Source of the DNA: Hypericum androsaemum
Lineage: Eukaryota; Streptophyta; Magnoliopsida; Malpighiales; Hypericaceae
DNA: 64,000 bases
Assembly (NCBI GenBank): GCA_963995505.1
Contig: OZ023184.1
Coordinates: 13,098,308 to 13,162,307, forward strand
Direction of reading: 5' to 3'
A program made the translations under genes and the position numbers. The notes below the pieces were generated by a model. It worked only from the letters and a program-made list of their open reading frames with translations, had not been told where the DNA came from and did not search any database. This document shows positions 34,781 to 46,164 of this stretch, one piece after another; the first letter of the stretch is position 1; every line of letters begins with the position of its first letter.

Positions 34781-37700
34781 ATGGACGCACAAGAGATCAT
34801 CCAGGCTTCAAGTTAGTGTTGTTTGTGTTTGGGGTTTATCTATTTGCTTTTGCGGTGAGAATGTCGATGGCTCGTTTGAACTGTATAGAATTTGAGTACT
34901 AGTTTGAACTTAATTGGAAGTCGCTTTAGATAGGCACGTTCTTGCTCTTTTTCTAGGGTTTGGCTTTCTCTACGTACGTAATGGTCTGTTCCATCTTTCT
35001 CATGTACTTTGTTTTCGATTTGTTAGATCTCCAAGTGAAGAAAAAGAGAAAGAGCAGGAGGAGGAAGAAGGTGCAATAGTTTCCTTTCTTTAATTTCTTG
35101 CACTAGACTTGCTAATTTTCATAATCTGACACTTCACCCTGCAATTGATGTGTGTATAGGGTTTGAAGCATGATTTATCACCTAGTGGCAGTGGGCAAAG
35201 TGCAGCAGTGGGGTATGTTCCTTTTCCCCTGCAATTTGTAGCGTGGGATTTTCTGGACGGGTGTTGAGTTATCTTTTTACTCTTTTTTTAATTTTATATC
35301 TTGTTTACTGGATTGTGGAATTATAATTTTGGAGACCTTGCAATGTGTTGGCATGCCTTCCTTCCTTTTCAATGACCCAGTTCTCCAGCAACTTCCGGCA
35401 TGTCAAAGCTGCCTAGTGCAAGTAGCTACTCCCAAACTTCAAGTGGGCCAAATGTCAGTACAGCTCAGAACATTCGAGTACCTGGTAAAATTGAGCTGAC
35501 CTTCGGCAGCTTTGTAGTGGAAGTTGATGCTTCAAGGAGCTCTGCATCTGGATTCCAAGTTGTTGGAGATATAAAAGAACCAAATGATGAATCTGATCTA
35601 AGGCTTGTTATTGATTCTCCTTGCCTTCTAGTGTGTATATGTGCATTTTGATTCAGGGCCAAATTTTCATATATAGTTTGTGATGTGGTCTCGATCTTCT
35701 CAATGTTCCAAGTTAGGAAATCTCATCAGTTAGTAAGAGGATGTGAGTGATGGCTGTTGGCTGTTCGAAACAACATTTTGGTTCCAACCACAGTTTCACA
35801 TTTGGTGCTTGGGATGAGTTACACATAGGGCCTGCTAATTCAGTGAAAATAAGCATTAGCTGTGATCATGCAATCACTTTTTTTTCTTTTGTTTCAGATG
35901 GAATCCAAAACAAATTTTGGGTTTTACATTCTTGGATAGTATTTGCCTGAAAACCGATAGTAGAAGAAGGATGTTATCTTGATTCTTGGCTAATATATTA
36001 GCTTGATTGCAGTCTATCAGTGTCTCATAAGGCTTCCAGTGATGATGCATCTCCTTCCTATGATTCTTCAGAATCACAACAACTGCTAGATCCTCTAGAG
36101 TTGCAGAACTTTTTGGTAAGTTGCATCCCGCTGTTGTGATCAGTCACTGTTGTTTTGCATACAAAATGGGTTTTGCTAGAATCACAACAACTGCTAGATC
36201 CTCTAGAGTTGCAGAACTTTTTGGTAAGTTGCATCCCGCTGTTGTGATCAGTCACTGTTGTTTTGCATACAAAATGGGTTTTGCTTGTGCTATAGTATGT
36301 TGTACTTCTATACTAAATGAGATGTCTTTGATTTCGTGATACATATTTTCACTTTTGAATTTTGACTTTATAGCAGGCGTATAATCCACATGCAGCCAGC
36401 AATAATCGAGCTTCAACAATATCAATAGTACAGCAGCAACCACAAGCAATGGCTCATACATATCCTCTAGTTCATGTCTCACATCAGAAAGGTATGAATT
36501 TGCATCGTTTCTTTCATGTCATTAAATTTTCTTTCAGTTTAAATTTCTTTGAGATAATATGTTTAATATTTGAAGAATCATGTATATTGACTTATCTGGT
36601 ACCGTTGTGGAGGTAGAGCAGTATAAGATAGCATGCATTGGTGGTAATCATGATCCTTCCTAAGATTTTTGACTGCAACTGGCTTGAGAAGCTTATTGTC
36701 AATTAAAATTAGTAGCGTGTCTCCTCTAAAGAGTCCGCATGGTGGGATAAAATATCAATATGTAATCATTTCTCATGCTATTTATGCAAGTCAAAGTTGT
36801 TCACAGTGATTTGCATGTTACAAGTCTTCTTAGACTGTTGCATCTCATATTTTGGGTCTTCCAATGCGTGATATGGTTATTCTTTGGTATAACGTACGTA
36901 CTAGAAGTGTGATTGTTCAATGTTTTAAACCAAAATTCGGCCAGAAGTCAACTGCCACTGGTTGCGAAGTGCTAGGTAATTATGTTGATAAATATCTTGC
37001 ATTATGTGATAATGTCGTTATGTGACTTATAATTGGTTGCAGCTGACAATATACATACAATTATTGACGAGGCTGAAGCAAGTACTTTAGCTTCTCCTCC
37101 AGCTCTAGGTGGTTTTCCTTCAGCTGAACCTCCTTCCGCCACACCTCCAGGTGGTCCTTCAACCACACCTCCAGCTCTAGGTGGTCCTTTAGCCCCACCT
37201 CCTTCAGCACGGACCCCACATTTAGCCCCACGTCAAAATCACTATTGGACTGTCGTTCATGCAGACGGTCGTGTGGAGGTAATTGTGATATTTTTGTATC
37301 TTGTGTTTGCCTTTTATTTTGGGCAAGTATTTTATAGTTAACTTTGTTTACGTGTGGTTTTCTAGTTTTCAAAACTCAACACCAAGAAAGTCATGGAAGA
37401 ATGCCATCTCGATGAATATGAAGAGAAAATAATTTCATGTGACATGAAACACCCGTCTTATGTCCTCCGGATGACTGACTATACTATAGTGCTCCTTCCT
37501 GATATTTTGTGAGAATTTAGTCACCGTCTTTTCCTTTAATTTTTTGTTTAGTTATCTATATTGATTATTGATTAGCCTTCATTTTTTTTTAAGTTTCATC
37601 ACTGGGAGGGAGAAAAGCTATATCCGACATGACGAGGCTGTAAGGCATATGGTCGTTGATCCTCTTGTAACCTTGCCAAAGTTTATTGCAAAGTCATGGT

Positions 37701-38235
37701 CTGGCCGTGGAAGATTCGACCTCCATGTTATGGAGTGTATCTTTCACTACACACTCGAGGGTCTGCGCAACGAGGTATGATATATTTTATGTTTTTAAAC
37801 TTTATGTCGGTTACGTCGAAACTAATTGTTTGTTTTTGCCTTTTACAGAAGAAGACTCTTAGTCAGAGTGCTAATCCTCCGGTGGCTCGTATCAAGGATT
37901 TTATCAGAAAAAATAGAAATGTAAGTCTTCGTTTTATTTTTATGTTATCTATCTTCTACTGAGTGAGTATGCGCTGATATGCTTTTGAATTTTTTTTAAA
38001 GATCAAGCAAATTGGCGAGAAATGCTCAGATATTTTCAGAGACGAAAGAGAGATGGGAGCCTATATACCATTCTTCATTTGTTGCTGCGAGGATACCATT
38101 AGAAGTTTCAGGAATGTGGTGCAGGAAGATGAAGAAAAAATAGTCGAAAGGAATGATGCAATAGAGAGCAGATTAATTGGCGCAATGTTTGCTTCTATTT
38201 TTGTGTTTTGGATAGTGATTAATTACATTTTCTGA
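34781..38235 (+). CDS. Unrecognised protein with C-terminal membrane anchor, 11 exons
   Basis: I do not recognise this gene. The exons 34781-34811, 35027-35070, 35160-35212, 35381-35632, 36013-36115, 36377-36491, 37043-37278, 37366-37508, 37594-37774, 37849-37920 and 38002-38235 all have GT-AG borders and consistent phase, and give 487 residues ending at TGA. Visible parts: a lysine/arginine run KKKRKSRRRKK near residue 15-25, a serine-rich stretch, a Gln-rich piece, a Pro/Ser/Ala-rich linker (PPALGG...PPSAT), a folded-looking part from HYWTVVHADG to about residue 400 with WSGRGRFDLH, and a C-terminal hydrophobic segment (LIGAMFASIFVFWIVINYIF) suggesting tail anchoring. The donor of exon 4 and the NAGNAG acceptor of exon 6 are uncertain. 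The early exons could belong to a separate gene. Confidence 0.6.
36070..36285. repeat. 108-bp tandem duplication across an exon-intron border
   Basis: Two copies (36070-36177 and 36178-36285) carry the end of exon 5 of the unrecognised gene plus its donor TTTTTG|GTAAGT. Use of the second donor would read into an in-frame TGA, so only the first copy can be used productively. Confidence 0.85.
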
Positions 38236-40386
38236 GTTCTCAGTTTTCCGTGACCACCTTCTCTCGTGGGTCTCTCTTATACATTAGTATTTTGAGGTTA
38301 TGTGGCTAAAATGTGATTTTTACTTAATTAGTATATATTTAAATACTTTATCAACAGTTCATCATTTATCTCATAATTCTGGACGAAAATGTTACGAAGA
38401 GAGTTCGATTTAAATTAAACTATTGGATATCAATGAAGTTGGCCACTGAAATCAGTGGATTTTTGCAGCTCGAGGAGTCCATGTTCAAATAGAATTAGTC
38501 AGTGGTGTCTTGCGTGAAGGTTCTTTTGCTCAAGTACAAACTTAAATAAAAGGGTGATATTAAGCATGTATTAATAATGTAATGCAAAATTATAACTGAA
38601 TATTCGTGATTGTCCTACTGGGTAACATGGTGCGTTCTAATTTTATAAATTATATATTTATACGTTGCTGTTACAATAAAAAATAACAAAATTTAAATTA
38701 GGGTACTTTTGTAATATAAAAAAATAAGTCTGTTGGAGTGCAATCACGTTCATGGTAGTGAGTCTTAGCACGAGAGACGAGGATTAGTTTGAAGTCCATA
38801 CTCACGAAGTCGGTGACTAGCATCAAGAAGGAGGAGAGCATGGACATTTTCACAAGCACATGGTGGGTACTAAGACAGCCACACTCATTCTTGGTAAATT
38901 GACTGTAGCATTTAACCCGGACCTTGGAATGAAGTGATTTTTATGATTATGGAAAGCTAAGAGGTATATCTCCAACTTATGTTTTAAGGGCCTTACCTAA
39001 TTCTGCGTGAAAGAGGATCGTAACGAGGCTTCAAGTCTCGGTTCTGATTTCATCTGTGAGGACCATCAAACTTTGGCAAATTGACAATATCTTGTAACTC
39101 ATATCTTTTATTGAGGTGATTCAAGTTTTTGCACAAAGCTAAGACGTAGATCTACATTTTTGTAGTTTACCATTTCTTCAGATTCGGAGTAAAAAGGTGC
39201 TGAAATGGCATTGGAACACGGCGTCCACATATTGGGTGCCGAAAATAGGGCCACGTCATGGGCGCCTAGGAGCAACATGTTGGGGCGCCGAGGGAGCAAC
39301 ACCATGGGCACGTCCCGATGATTTTGATGATCATACTATGGATCAATTTATGTGATTTTAGTTTAACTTTCACATATCTCGGAACTCGTTCCAAAATATT
39401 TTCTTTTTAAGTTTATTAAAATATAATTTTAATAAACTTAATTGACAAAAATTTCTCAAAATTTTTATCAATTTATTAGATTTTAATTGAATAAAAACTG
39501 ATTTTATCCAATTAAAAGAGAAAAAATAATTTTTAAGTCCAATTTTGACTTAAGTCAAAATTGACCGTAAATCGGGTTGGGTCGAACCAATAAACCAGGC
39601 CAATCCGTCTGGTTTTTTGATTTTCTTGACCCGGGTATAAATATTTTCGGGAAAAATCGTGAAATTATGATTTTGCCCCTCGCATATTTTTCCTCTGATT
39701 TTCTCTCTCCCCGACTGTCTCGGAGAAAATCCGGCCGCCGCTCCTCTCCACGACCGCCGCGTAACGGCGGCGAACCAAGGGCCGAGACGGTCGCAATCGA
39801 ATCGTCTCGGCCTCGCGATCACGGCCGTAGCGGCCTCACGGGCCGTCGTCCAGCCGTTCTCCGTCGCGGAAGCCTTCTCCGTTCCGCGTCTCTCCGCCGT
39901 CGTCGTCCTCGATCTCGCGATTCCGGCGTCGTCGATCCACGAACGTGGTATCGGGACGTCGGGAAGAAGCCGGAGAATCGACTATCGTCGATTTACGGCA
40001 TCAAAATTGTCGGATTTCCGACAAAATCGACGGAATTCGATTTCGGGCGAAATCGCCCGATTAGGGTTCTGTGATTTGGGGATTTTTGGAAAATTTTCCA
40101 ATTAATCCCCAAGTTTTCCAAATATTGCACCGAAGTCTATACGTAAGTGGTCAAATTTCAGATTGGTACCTTAAAGTTTCGCGCGTGCGCGAATTTGCCC
40201 GCGTGGTTAGGCAAAATTTAATTTAGTCCCGCTGGTTCCAAATTAATTACATTAAAGTCCAACAGATTATGATTTTCCATAAAATCACGATTAATATAAT
40301 TTTTAACTCAATAAATCACATAATTACTTGAATTAAAACATCATATTATCATCAAAACATGGTTTCAACCATGCTCTGATACCAAT
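38236..40386 (-). mobile_element. Non-coding internal region of a Copia-type element, minus strand
   Basis: Left of the LTR at 40387-40808 the minus strand continues from the primer-binding site into a long leader that includes a GC-rich block (39700-40075) with frames on both strands but no gag, protease or polymerase motif. The left end is not defined; sequence up to about 38720 may belong to it. The GC-rich open frames at 39550-40074 are treated as spurious. Confidence 0.4.
40373..40384 (-). other. Primer-binding site, initiator Met-tRNA type
   Basis: Minus strand TGGTATCAGAGC, complementary to the 3' end of plant initiator Met-tRNA, two bases after the LTR end. Typical of Copia elements. 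Confidence 0.8.
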
Positions 40387-40808
40387 TGATGGTTTTGACG
40401 CGTAATTAACGAGTAATTACGTATTAAATCCGTTTAATTAACAAACTAATTCGTTAATAATAAATTACTTACTTGTTGAAGCAAGAGGTCCACAGGCTCG
40501 GGTCCACAACTTCTTCGTGCTAGTCGAATTACTATCACGTTTGAACGGATTCGTAATTGCTTTTCACGAGATTTCCTTTAATGAAAATCTGATTAAAATT
40601 CTGGAACTGATCCAGAATTTTCCTTTCTTATTGAGTGGTTGTGGGAAAAGTTACAAATTGGTCAAGCCGGATTTTCTCTTTTATAGGGAAATCCGGACAA
40701 CCAAAATGCACCACGTGGGCCGGGCCCATCCAACCTAACTTATGGGCCTAATGGGCCCGGGCCCAATTAGGCACAATAATAATTGCCTATTAGGCCCAAG
40801 GTCCAACA
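40387..40808 (-). mobile_element. Copia-type LTR, minus orientation
   Basis: 422 bp. Read on the minus strand it starts TGTTGGACCTTGGGCC and ends CAAAACCATCA. TATA word CCCTATAAAAG lies at about 40678-40688. The primer-binding site follows directly. Its partner LTR is not visible to the left. Confidence 0.7.
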
Positions 40809-41767
40809 TTTGTGATTTGCTATAATGGTATTTAAAAGAGCAACTTGGTTTTCTGCCGGTTGATATGTCTCATTTTTGCACGACAACTTACCGAGTGACG
40901 TTAATTTTTTTTTAAAAAGTTTTAAATCTCTAAAATTTGACATAATATACTAAAAAATACAGTCTATAACATAACAATCATTTTTTTTTTATAAATCAAA
41001 CTTGTTAGTCATTAGAATCAATTTTTATCTCAAATATCATCTGAAATTACCAAAATATCTATCTCACTTGAAAATCAACCTAAAATATACTAACCTTAAC
41101 GAGTAAAAAATTCTCACACATGTCATAAAAAAATAAGTCTACCCGCCCACCTCTACAACCCAATCAATTAACCATAAACTCCAACAATCAGATTTCATAC
41201 CAAATCCTACTATATATCCTAACTTAGGGGATTTATGATTTTTGGTGAATTTTGAGATTTTTAATGTTTCGAATTAAAAAATTTTAATTGTACCACGTAA
41301 GTGCCACATAAAAATATGACGTAAAAAATCTATTAAAAAATTAACTTTGGTTAATAGTTTGTCACCAAAATCGTGAAATTTTAAAAGATATGTGGCTAAA
41401 TAGAAAAAAAGTTAAGCTACAAGATATTTGATAAAAAATGCGTAAAATTACAGTTATTAACATGAACTTGTTTTGTATTTTTTCCACTAACTGACAATTT
41501 TGCTAGAGAAATCAAACTAATTTTATTAGTATATTATTAAATTTTTTATTGAGGATTTTGAAGATAGTATTTGCATTTACAGTGTTATGAAAAATATGTA
41601 TGTACCACATTACGGCATAATTAAAATTTAAAATGAAATGTATAAGTAACAAATTTTGCGTCATTGTATGCATTGTATTCAACTTCTTAATTCGGGCTTT
41701 CCAGACTCCCGAATGACAATAGTTTCGATTCCAAAACGCCCAATTTTGTCTCGTTTCTTTGTTTATA
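40809..41767. other. AT-rich intergenic sequence
   Basis: No gene, RNA or clear repeat seen. Confidence 0.4.
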
Positions 41768-42914
41768 GGGAAAAGTCCACTTAAGTACCCTGTGGTATCG
41801 TAAAAAATTAAGTTAGTACCCTATAGTTTAAAACGTATCAATTGAGTCAAACTTATTCCAATTAAAATCAATTATAGGCCCGGACAGTTGCCCGGACCTG
41901 CCCGAAACCTACCCGGCCAACTCAACATGCCACGTCATCAAAATCGGATGACATGACGGTCTTTCTCCTTTCCCCCCTCTCTCTCTCGCTCTCCCTGTAC
42001 GGCTAAACCCGAATTCCACCTTTAACCCGAACTTCGGCTCCTTCAGTGCCACCGGCGGCAAGTAGATCCCGTCTGGCTCCGACGATGTTGAGGTGGCGCA
42101 GAATTTTTGGGCCTTCTTCTCGGAGCCCACGCGAGGCGAGAATCGAAGTTGTCGCCCTCGTTGGAGGCGGTCTGGACTAGGGTAGGCCCGGGGCCAGGAT
42201 CAGAGGAGGCGCGAGCGTGGAGGAAGAAGGGGTGGCTCCTGGGTTTTGGGAAGGCGGGGAACGGCGTCGTCAAGGTGGAAGATATGGGTGCTACCATTTC
42301 CAAGAGTTGTGTTTGTGGGTGGGTTTCAACGCGTCGGCTTCTTCCTCCTTCCTCTGTAAATCCGCCACGACAGCGGTGACCCCGTCGCAGGTCTTGAACG
42401 CGATGAGGCAGCCTCCTCTGATATAGTTACGACACGTGATCAATAAACCCTCTATCACCTGTCCGAACGAAGCACTTGGTCAGTGAGCACCACGAGTTAT
42501 AAGAGGGGCTTTGTCGTCACCCTCAAGGTCACCGTCATGGCGATGAGAAGCTCGATAAGTTGTCGATGGAAGTTGATTTTATTTTTGGGTGTGATAGGTT
42601 GAAGCATTTGTAATGGTTGGCTGGGTTTTTAGGACGAAGAAGAAGAAGAAGAAGAAGAAGAAGAAGAAGAAGAAGAAGAGAGAAGAGAGAGAGAGAGGGG
42701 AAAGGAGAAAGACCGCCATGTCATCCAATTTTGATGATGTGGCACGTTGAGTTGGCCGGGTAGGTTTCGGACAGGTCGGGCAGGGTCCGGGCAGCTGCCC
42801 GGGCCTCTAATTGATTTTAATTGGAATAAGTTTGACTCAATTGATACGTTTTAAACCACAGAGTACTAACTTGATTTTTTGCGATACCACAGGGTACTTA
42901 AGTGGACTTTTCCC
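41768..42914. mobile_element. Mutator-like element 2 with perfect 9-bp target duplication
   Basis: The TIRs start GGGAAAAGTCCACTTAAGTA at 41768 and end with the complement at 42914. They pair over about 230 bp (41768-42000 with about 42680-42914). TTGTTTATA flanks both sides (41759-41767 and 42915-42923), the 9-bp target duplication diagnostic of Mutator elements. The interior is GC-rich, has a GAA microsatellite (42628-42678) and no transposase. The minus-strand frame 42303-42043 may be captured gene sequence, not identified. Confidence 0.9.
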
Positions 42915-42923
42915 TTGTTTATA

Positions 42924-43530
42924 TGTATGGTTGGGATTTTTTTTCGATAGGAAATTTTATTTTCTTTATTTTTGAAACTTTTTTCCTCAATCAAGAAGTT
43001 GGTAGTCTGATTTTTTCTCCATCAAGATTTTTTTGTGAAATATTTAGTATGTATTTAGATTTAGGCACCATCCAACTATATTTATTAATGACTCTTAATA
43101 ATGTATTTTACATTGTAAATTCTTTTTAAAAATAAATCTAAATTTATGATCAATTGGATCAAACTCTTGAGAGCGATGGATTGGGTCTGGGACTACATCC
43201 AGATTAAATGTAGGTCGTTGATTTTTGGTGGGCGTGTCTAAATTTGATGGTTGGAATTTGAAGTGGGTTTTCCAGGAGTTAGCTTTATGCATTTCTTCCG
43301 CAGCAATAGCTAGTTGGCTCGCAACTTTTATTTCATCATCCAAGTGCTTGTAATATCGTAATCCCAAACTTTGCGAAATAGAATCTAATGTTCCATAAGA
43401 AAAGAAAAAACTGATTACAGACAGCAACGCAGCTTAAGATCCAACTTCTTTCCAGTAAAACACACATCATAATAATTGCATTATAAGAACAACTTCAGAA
43501 CCAAGTTATCAACAGAGACAAGTAACCATG
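42924..43530. other. Downstream side of the F-box gene
   Basis: AT-rich. A minus-strand frame (43427-43095; YYKHLDDEIKVASQLAIAAEE) looks protein-like but I cannot assign it. Part of this stretch may be the 3' UTR of the F-box gene. Confidence 0.35.
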
Positions 43531-44835
43531 TCATGTGCGAGCGGCCACGCGATTCGGGTCAACAAGGCTGCTCACATACGTGCATGCACCTAGAATGCTC
43601 TTTTCGGGAACATCCAGACTTGGATCTATCTTTCTAACCCGCCTTGTTTCAAAATTGACGGCAAACAATCTGCTGCGAAAATGGATTAGCATCTCACTTT
43701 TCTGTGTACCACTTAACGCACAAAATGAACCCATCGACCTATCCCAATTAAGATCAATTTTATACCTTGGGATCCAATTCCAAGTTGCATCGTCCACAAG
43801 GATCCATAAATAAAGGGAACGCTCGGTGGAACATGAGTGAGCAAAACCCAATGACCCTTCAACTTCCAGCAAGCACATATCCTCACTAGTACTGCTGAAA
43901 TTGACAGTGTGTCCACTATGGTGATGATGGCAATGATAACTATGTGGATGAGGCTTGAAATCGATTTTCTCGCTCTCAATGTTAAAAATCATAATGCAAT
44001 TCTGGGGAGGCATTGGAAACTGAAGAATGAAATAGAGAGAGCCATTGATATTGATGGGTAGATTTGTAGGAAAATCGGTATACCAGCCGAGTACGGTGCA
44101 CTCCCCCTCCAAGTTAAAAAGCTTATACTGGAAGCCCCGATATGGTAGTCCACCACCGCCAGAAACAGTTAGGAACAAGTAATCTCCCTTTACCGGATTA
44201 AACCAGAACCCCAAATAGAAGTCAGCTTCGGCTGGCAATGCCGTTATTCGTCTTCCTGTCAAAGGATTGCAAATGGATACAAGGAGAGTACCAAATATTT
44301 CCCGTCTCCATAATAATACCATTCCGTTGCATGTTCCTCCAAAAACACAACAACGATCGTTTGACTGCAGCTTAGACGTGTCAAATCTTCCAATGCGGGG
44401 TTCTTCAGGGGCGAGGTCAAGGTAATACAACTTCAGGTCATCTTCTGGAACATGAAGATGTAGCAAGATCACGGGATGGGCGGCTGTCATGTGTAAACCA
44501 CGGAAGAGGGGGGTTGAGGTCAGGGACTTCCATCTCTTGCACACCATACGACAATTAACGATATCCTCGGGGGGTAATCTTCTTAAAATCTCAAGCACCA
44601 CATCTTCGGGGATTGGCCTAGTAGTGTCTTTCCACTCGAAAAGTTTCGACACGGAACGAAAGCTGTCCGTGATAGACATCATTCCATAGCGGGTGCGGGT
44701 ATACCCAATTAATCCTTGAATTCCTTTGCAGATGCCTCTCGTCTGTTCCGGCTCATTTTCTACTGGAAAAAGAGCACAGAAAGCCTCGTGAACAGGGTCG
44801 TCACTCCTAAACATCCTCCTGCTCGGCATTTCCAT
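43531..44835 (-). CDS. F-box protein
   Basis: A single coding exon of 434 residues from ATG at 44835 to TGA at 43531-43533. Residues about 74-114 form the F-box (PIPEDVVLEILRRLPPEDIV, then CRMVCKRWKSL and FRGLH), which binds SKP1 in SCF ubiquitin ligases. The rest (about 125-434) resembles F-box-associated beta-propeller-like regions, with GTCNGMVLL and ICNPLTGRRITALP as the usual landmarks; it would select an unknown substrate. A His-rich run (YHCHHHHSGH) lies in the C-terminal half. An upstream GTG could extend the frame six codons, but a TGCAG acceptor at 44848 separates it, so the ATG is preferred. Confidence 0.85.
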   Translation of the reverse strand: MEMPSRRMFRSDDPVHEAFCALFPVENEPEQTRGICKGIQGLIGYTRTRYGMMSITDSFRSVSKLFEWKDTTRPIPEDVVLEILRRLPPEDIVNCRMVCKRWKSLTSTPLFRGLHMTAAHPVILLHLHVPEDDLKLYYLDLAPEEPRIGRFDTSKLQSNDRCCVFGGTCNGMVLLWRREIFGTLLVSICNPLTGRRITALPAEADFYLGFWFNPVKGDYLFLTVSGGGGLPYRGFQYKLFNLEGECTVLGWYTDFPTNLPININGSLYFILQFPMPPQNCIMIFNIESEKIDFKPHPHSYHCHHHHSGHTVNFSSTSEDMCLLEVEGSLGFAHSCSTERSLYLWILVDDATWNWIPRYKIDLNWDRSMGSFCALSGTQKSEMLIHFRSRLFAVNFETRRVRKIDPSLDVPEKSILGACTYVSSLVDPNRVAART

Positions 44836-44847
44836 CCTAAACTCTGC

Positions 44848-45164
44848 CTGCACAAATCAACCATAAAACCGCCTGCGCAACGTTTGAGGGGCAATCAATT
44901 GATGACAGAAACTCAAGGCAACAGATCCCTAAAGTAATTGGTTTCAGCCTAAAGAGACCATGGGAGCCTATTTCGCTAATCAAAGACATGGACTTGAGTC
45001 AATCCACACAAACCCTAAAGCGCCACCCAATTATTATTATTATTATTATTCAGCAGTAGCACACAAAGAACTGAGACTCAAATGTCCTAATTGAATGAAC
45101 TCTCCTGATTCAATTGACCATAAAAAATAATAAAAAACCCAAATTGGAAGAGAAGTGCACTAAC
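44848..45164 (-). other. Predicted 5' UTR intron of the F-box gene
   Basis: On the minus strand CAGAAG|GTTAGT (donor at 45164) and TTTGTGCAG|GCAGAG (acceptor at 44848) bound a 317-bp intron just 12 bp before the ATG. It contains an (ATT)n microsatellite at about 45028-45050. Prediction only. Confidence 0.5.
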
Positions 45165-45939
45165 CTTCTGTTTAATCTTTCCATCCTGTTTGGGATCTGC
45201 GACCAGTTGCCGTAGTGATGCAAATAAACTTCTAGAAGTAGTTGGATAAATGTTGCAGCCTTTTAAACTTCTAGTTGTAATCTAGTTGGGCTGGGCCGGA
45301 TCTATTGGGTCTTTACTGTACAACGTCACGGTCAGTGCGTTTATTTGGTTCCTCTCCTATTTCTTTTAGGGAAAACTCCCAATTTTAGTATATGTAGTTT
45401 TGCAGTTTTTGAGATATAATCATGTAGTTTAAAAATAACTTTTTGAATCTTGTGGTATGTACCTTCGTGTTATTTTTAGTTTCGGATGGCTCCGAACCAA
45501 AAATTGGGTCGTTTTGCAGTTGAGTTGGCTGCCACATCATATTTTTTATCCCATTAATATTGCGAGTTGTCTAAAGTTAAAATATCAATTTCAATCCCTG
45601 TTTATTTATAATTTTTTTTAAACACCCTTCTCTCCTCCTCCTCTCTCCTCCATTAAAGGCAAAACAAATAACCCTATAAACCAAAACTACGAATACATCC
45701 ACAATGAGAACTTGAATTATCCAACACCCAGAAAACGAAAAAACAACAAGATCTCTACTAAGATTGTTAATATACAACAAACCCAACCCACACATTTTCC
45801 TGACTCCTAAAGCACTAATAATCAAACTTTTACGATACCCATAATCGAAGTGGCCCAGAACCTAAACCGCGCACTCTAGCCCCTCCTTCTGCCTTCCCGA
45901 TGTGACCCAAAACTGGCGATGAGTGGGTTATCGGCTTGG

Positions 45940-46090
45940 GTCTGGTGGCCGACTAGTAACGCCGAGATGAGAAGTGATCTGACGCTGGTGAGGAAGAAGA
46001 CGATGACAATGAGAAGGATTAGGATCCCTAGGGTTTTGCGGTCAGAGAAGGAGCGACCGAGGACGACGACGGTGACGAGGGAGCAGAAGC
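45940..46090 (-). pseudogene. Captured PRA1-family gene fragment
   Basis: Minus-strand translation gives LGRSFSDRKTLGILILL followed by VFFLTSVRSLLISALLVG, matching the C-terminal membrane part of plant PRA1 (prenylated Rab acceptor) proteins, where F-G-R-(S/T)-(F/Y)-SDR and FFLT-VGS are conserved. Only about 50 residues are present, without start or stop of their own. It lies inside a Mutator-like element, as expected of transduplicated host sequence. Confidence 0.6.
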
Positions 46091-46126
46091 GGTAATGGGG
46101 GGATGGTGGGTAGGGGTGTCCTCTCT

Positions 46127-46164
46127 TCTCTTCTTTACCTTTTTTTTGAAAAGTCTCTTCTTTA
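46127..46164 (-). mobile_element. Micro-insertion: 16 bp between 11-bp perfect direct repeats
   Basis: TCTCTTCTTTA at 46127-46137 and 46154-46164, separated by CC, a T-run and GAAAAG. Minus strand: CTTTTC then poly-A. It sits inside Mutator-like element 3. The repeat is simple sequence, so this is the weakest example. Confidence 0.4.

Noticed and set aside
37033..37341. Proline-rich stretch as a separate small gene
   Set aside because: It joins in phase with flanking exons of the unrecognised gene and has its own acceptor and donor.
39550..40074. GC-rich open frames of 90 and 165 codons on opposite strands
   Set aside because: They overlap on both strands, show no domain and fall in the leader of a minus-strand Copia element; long frames here reflect GC content.
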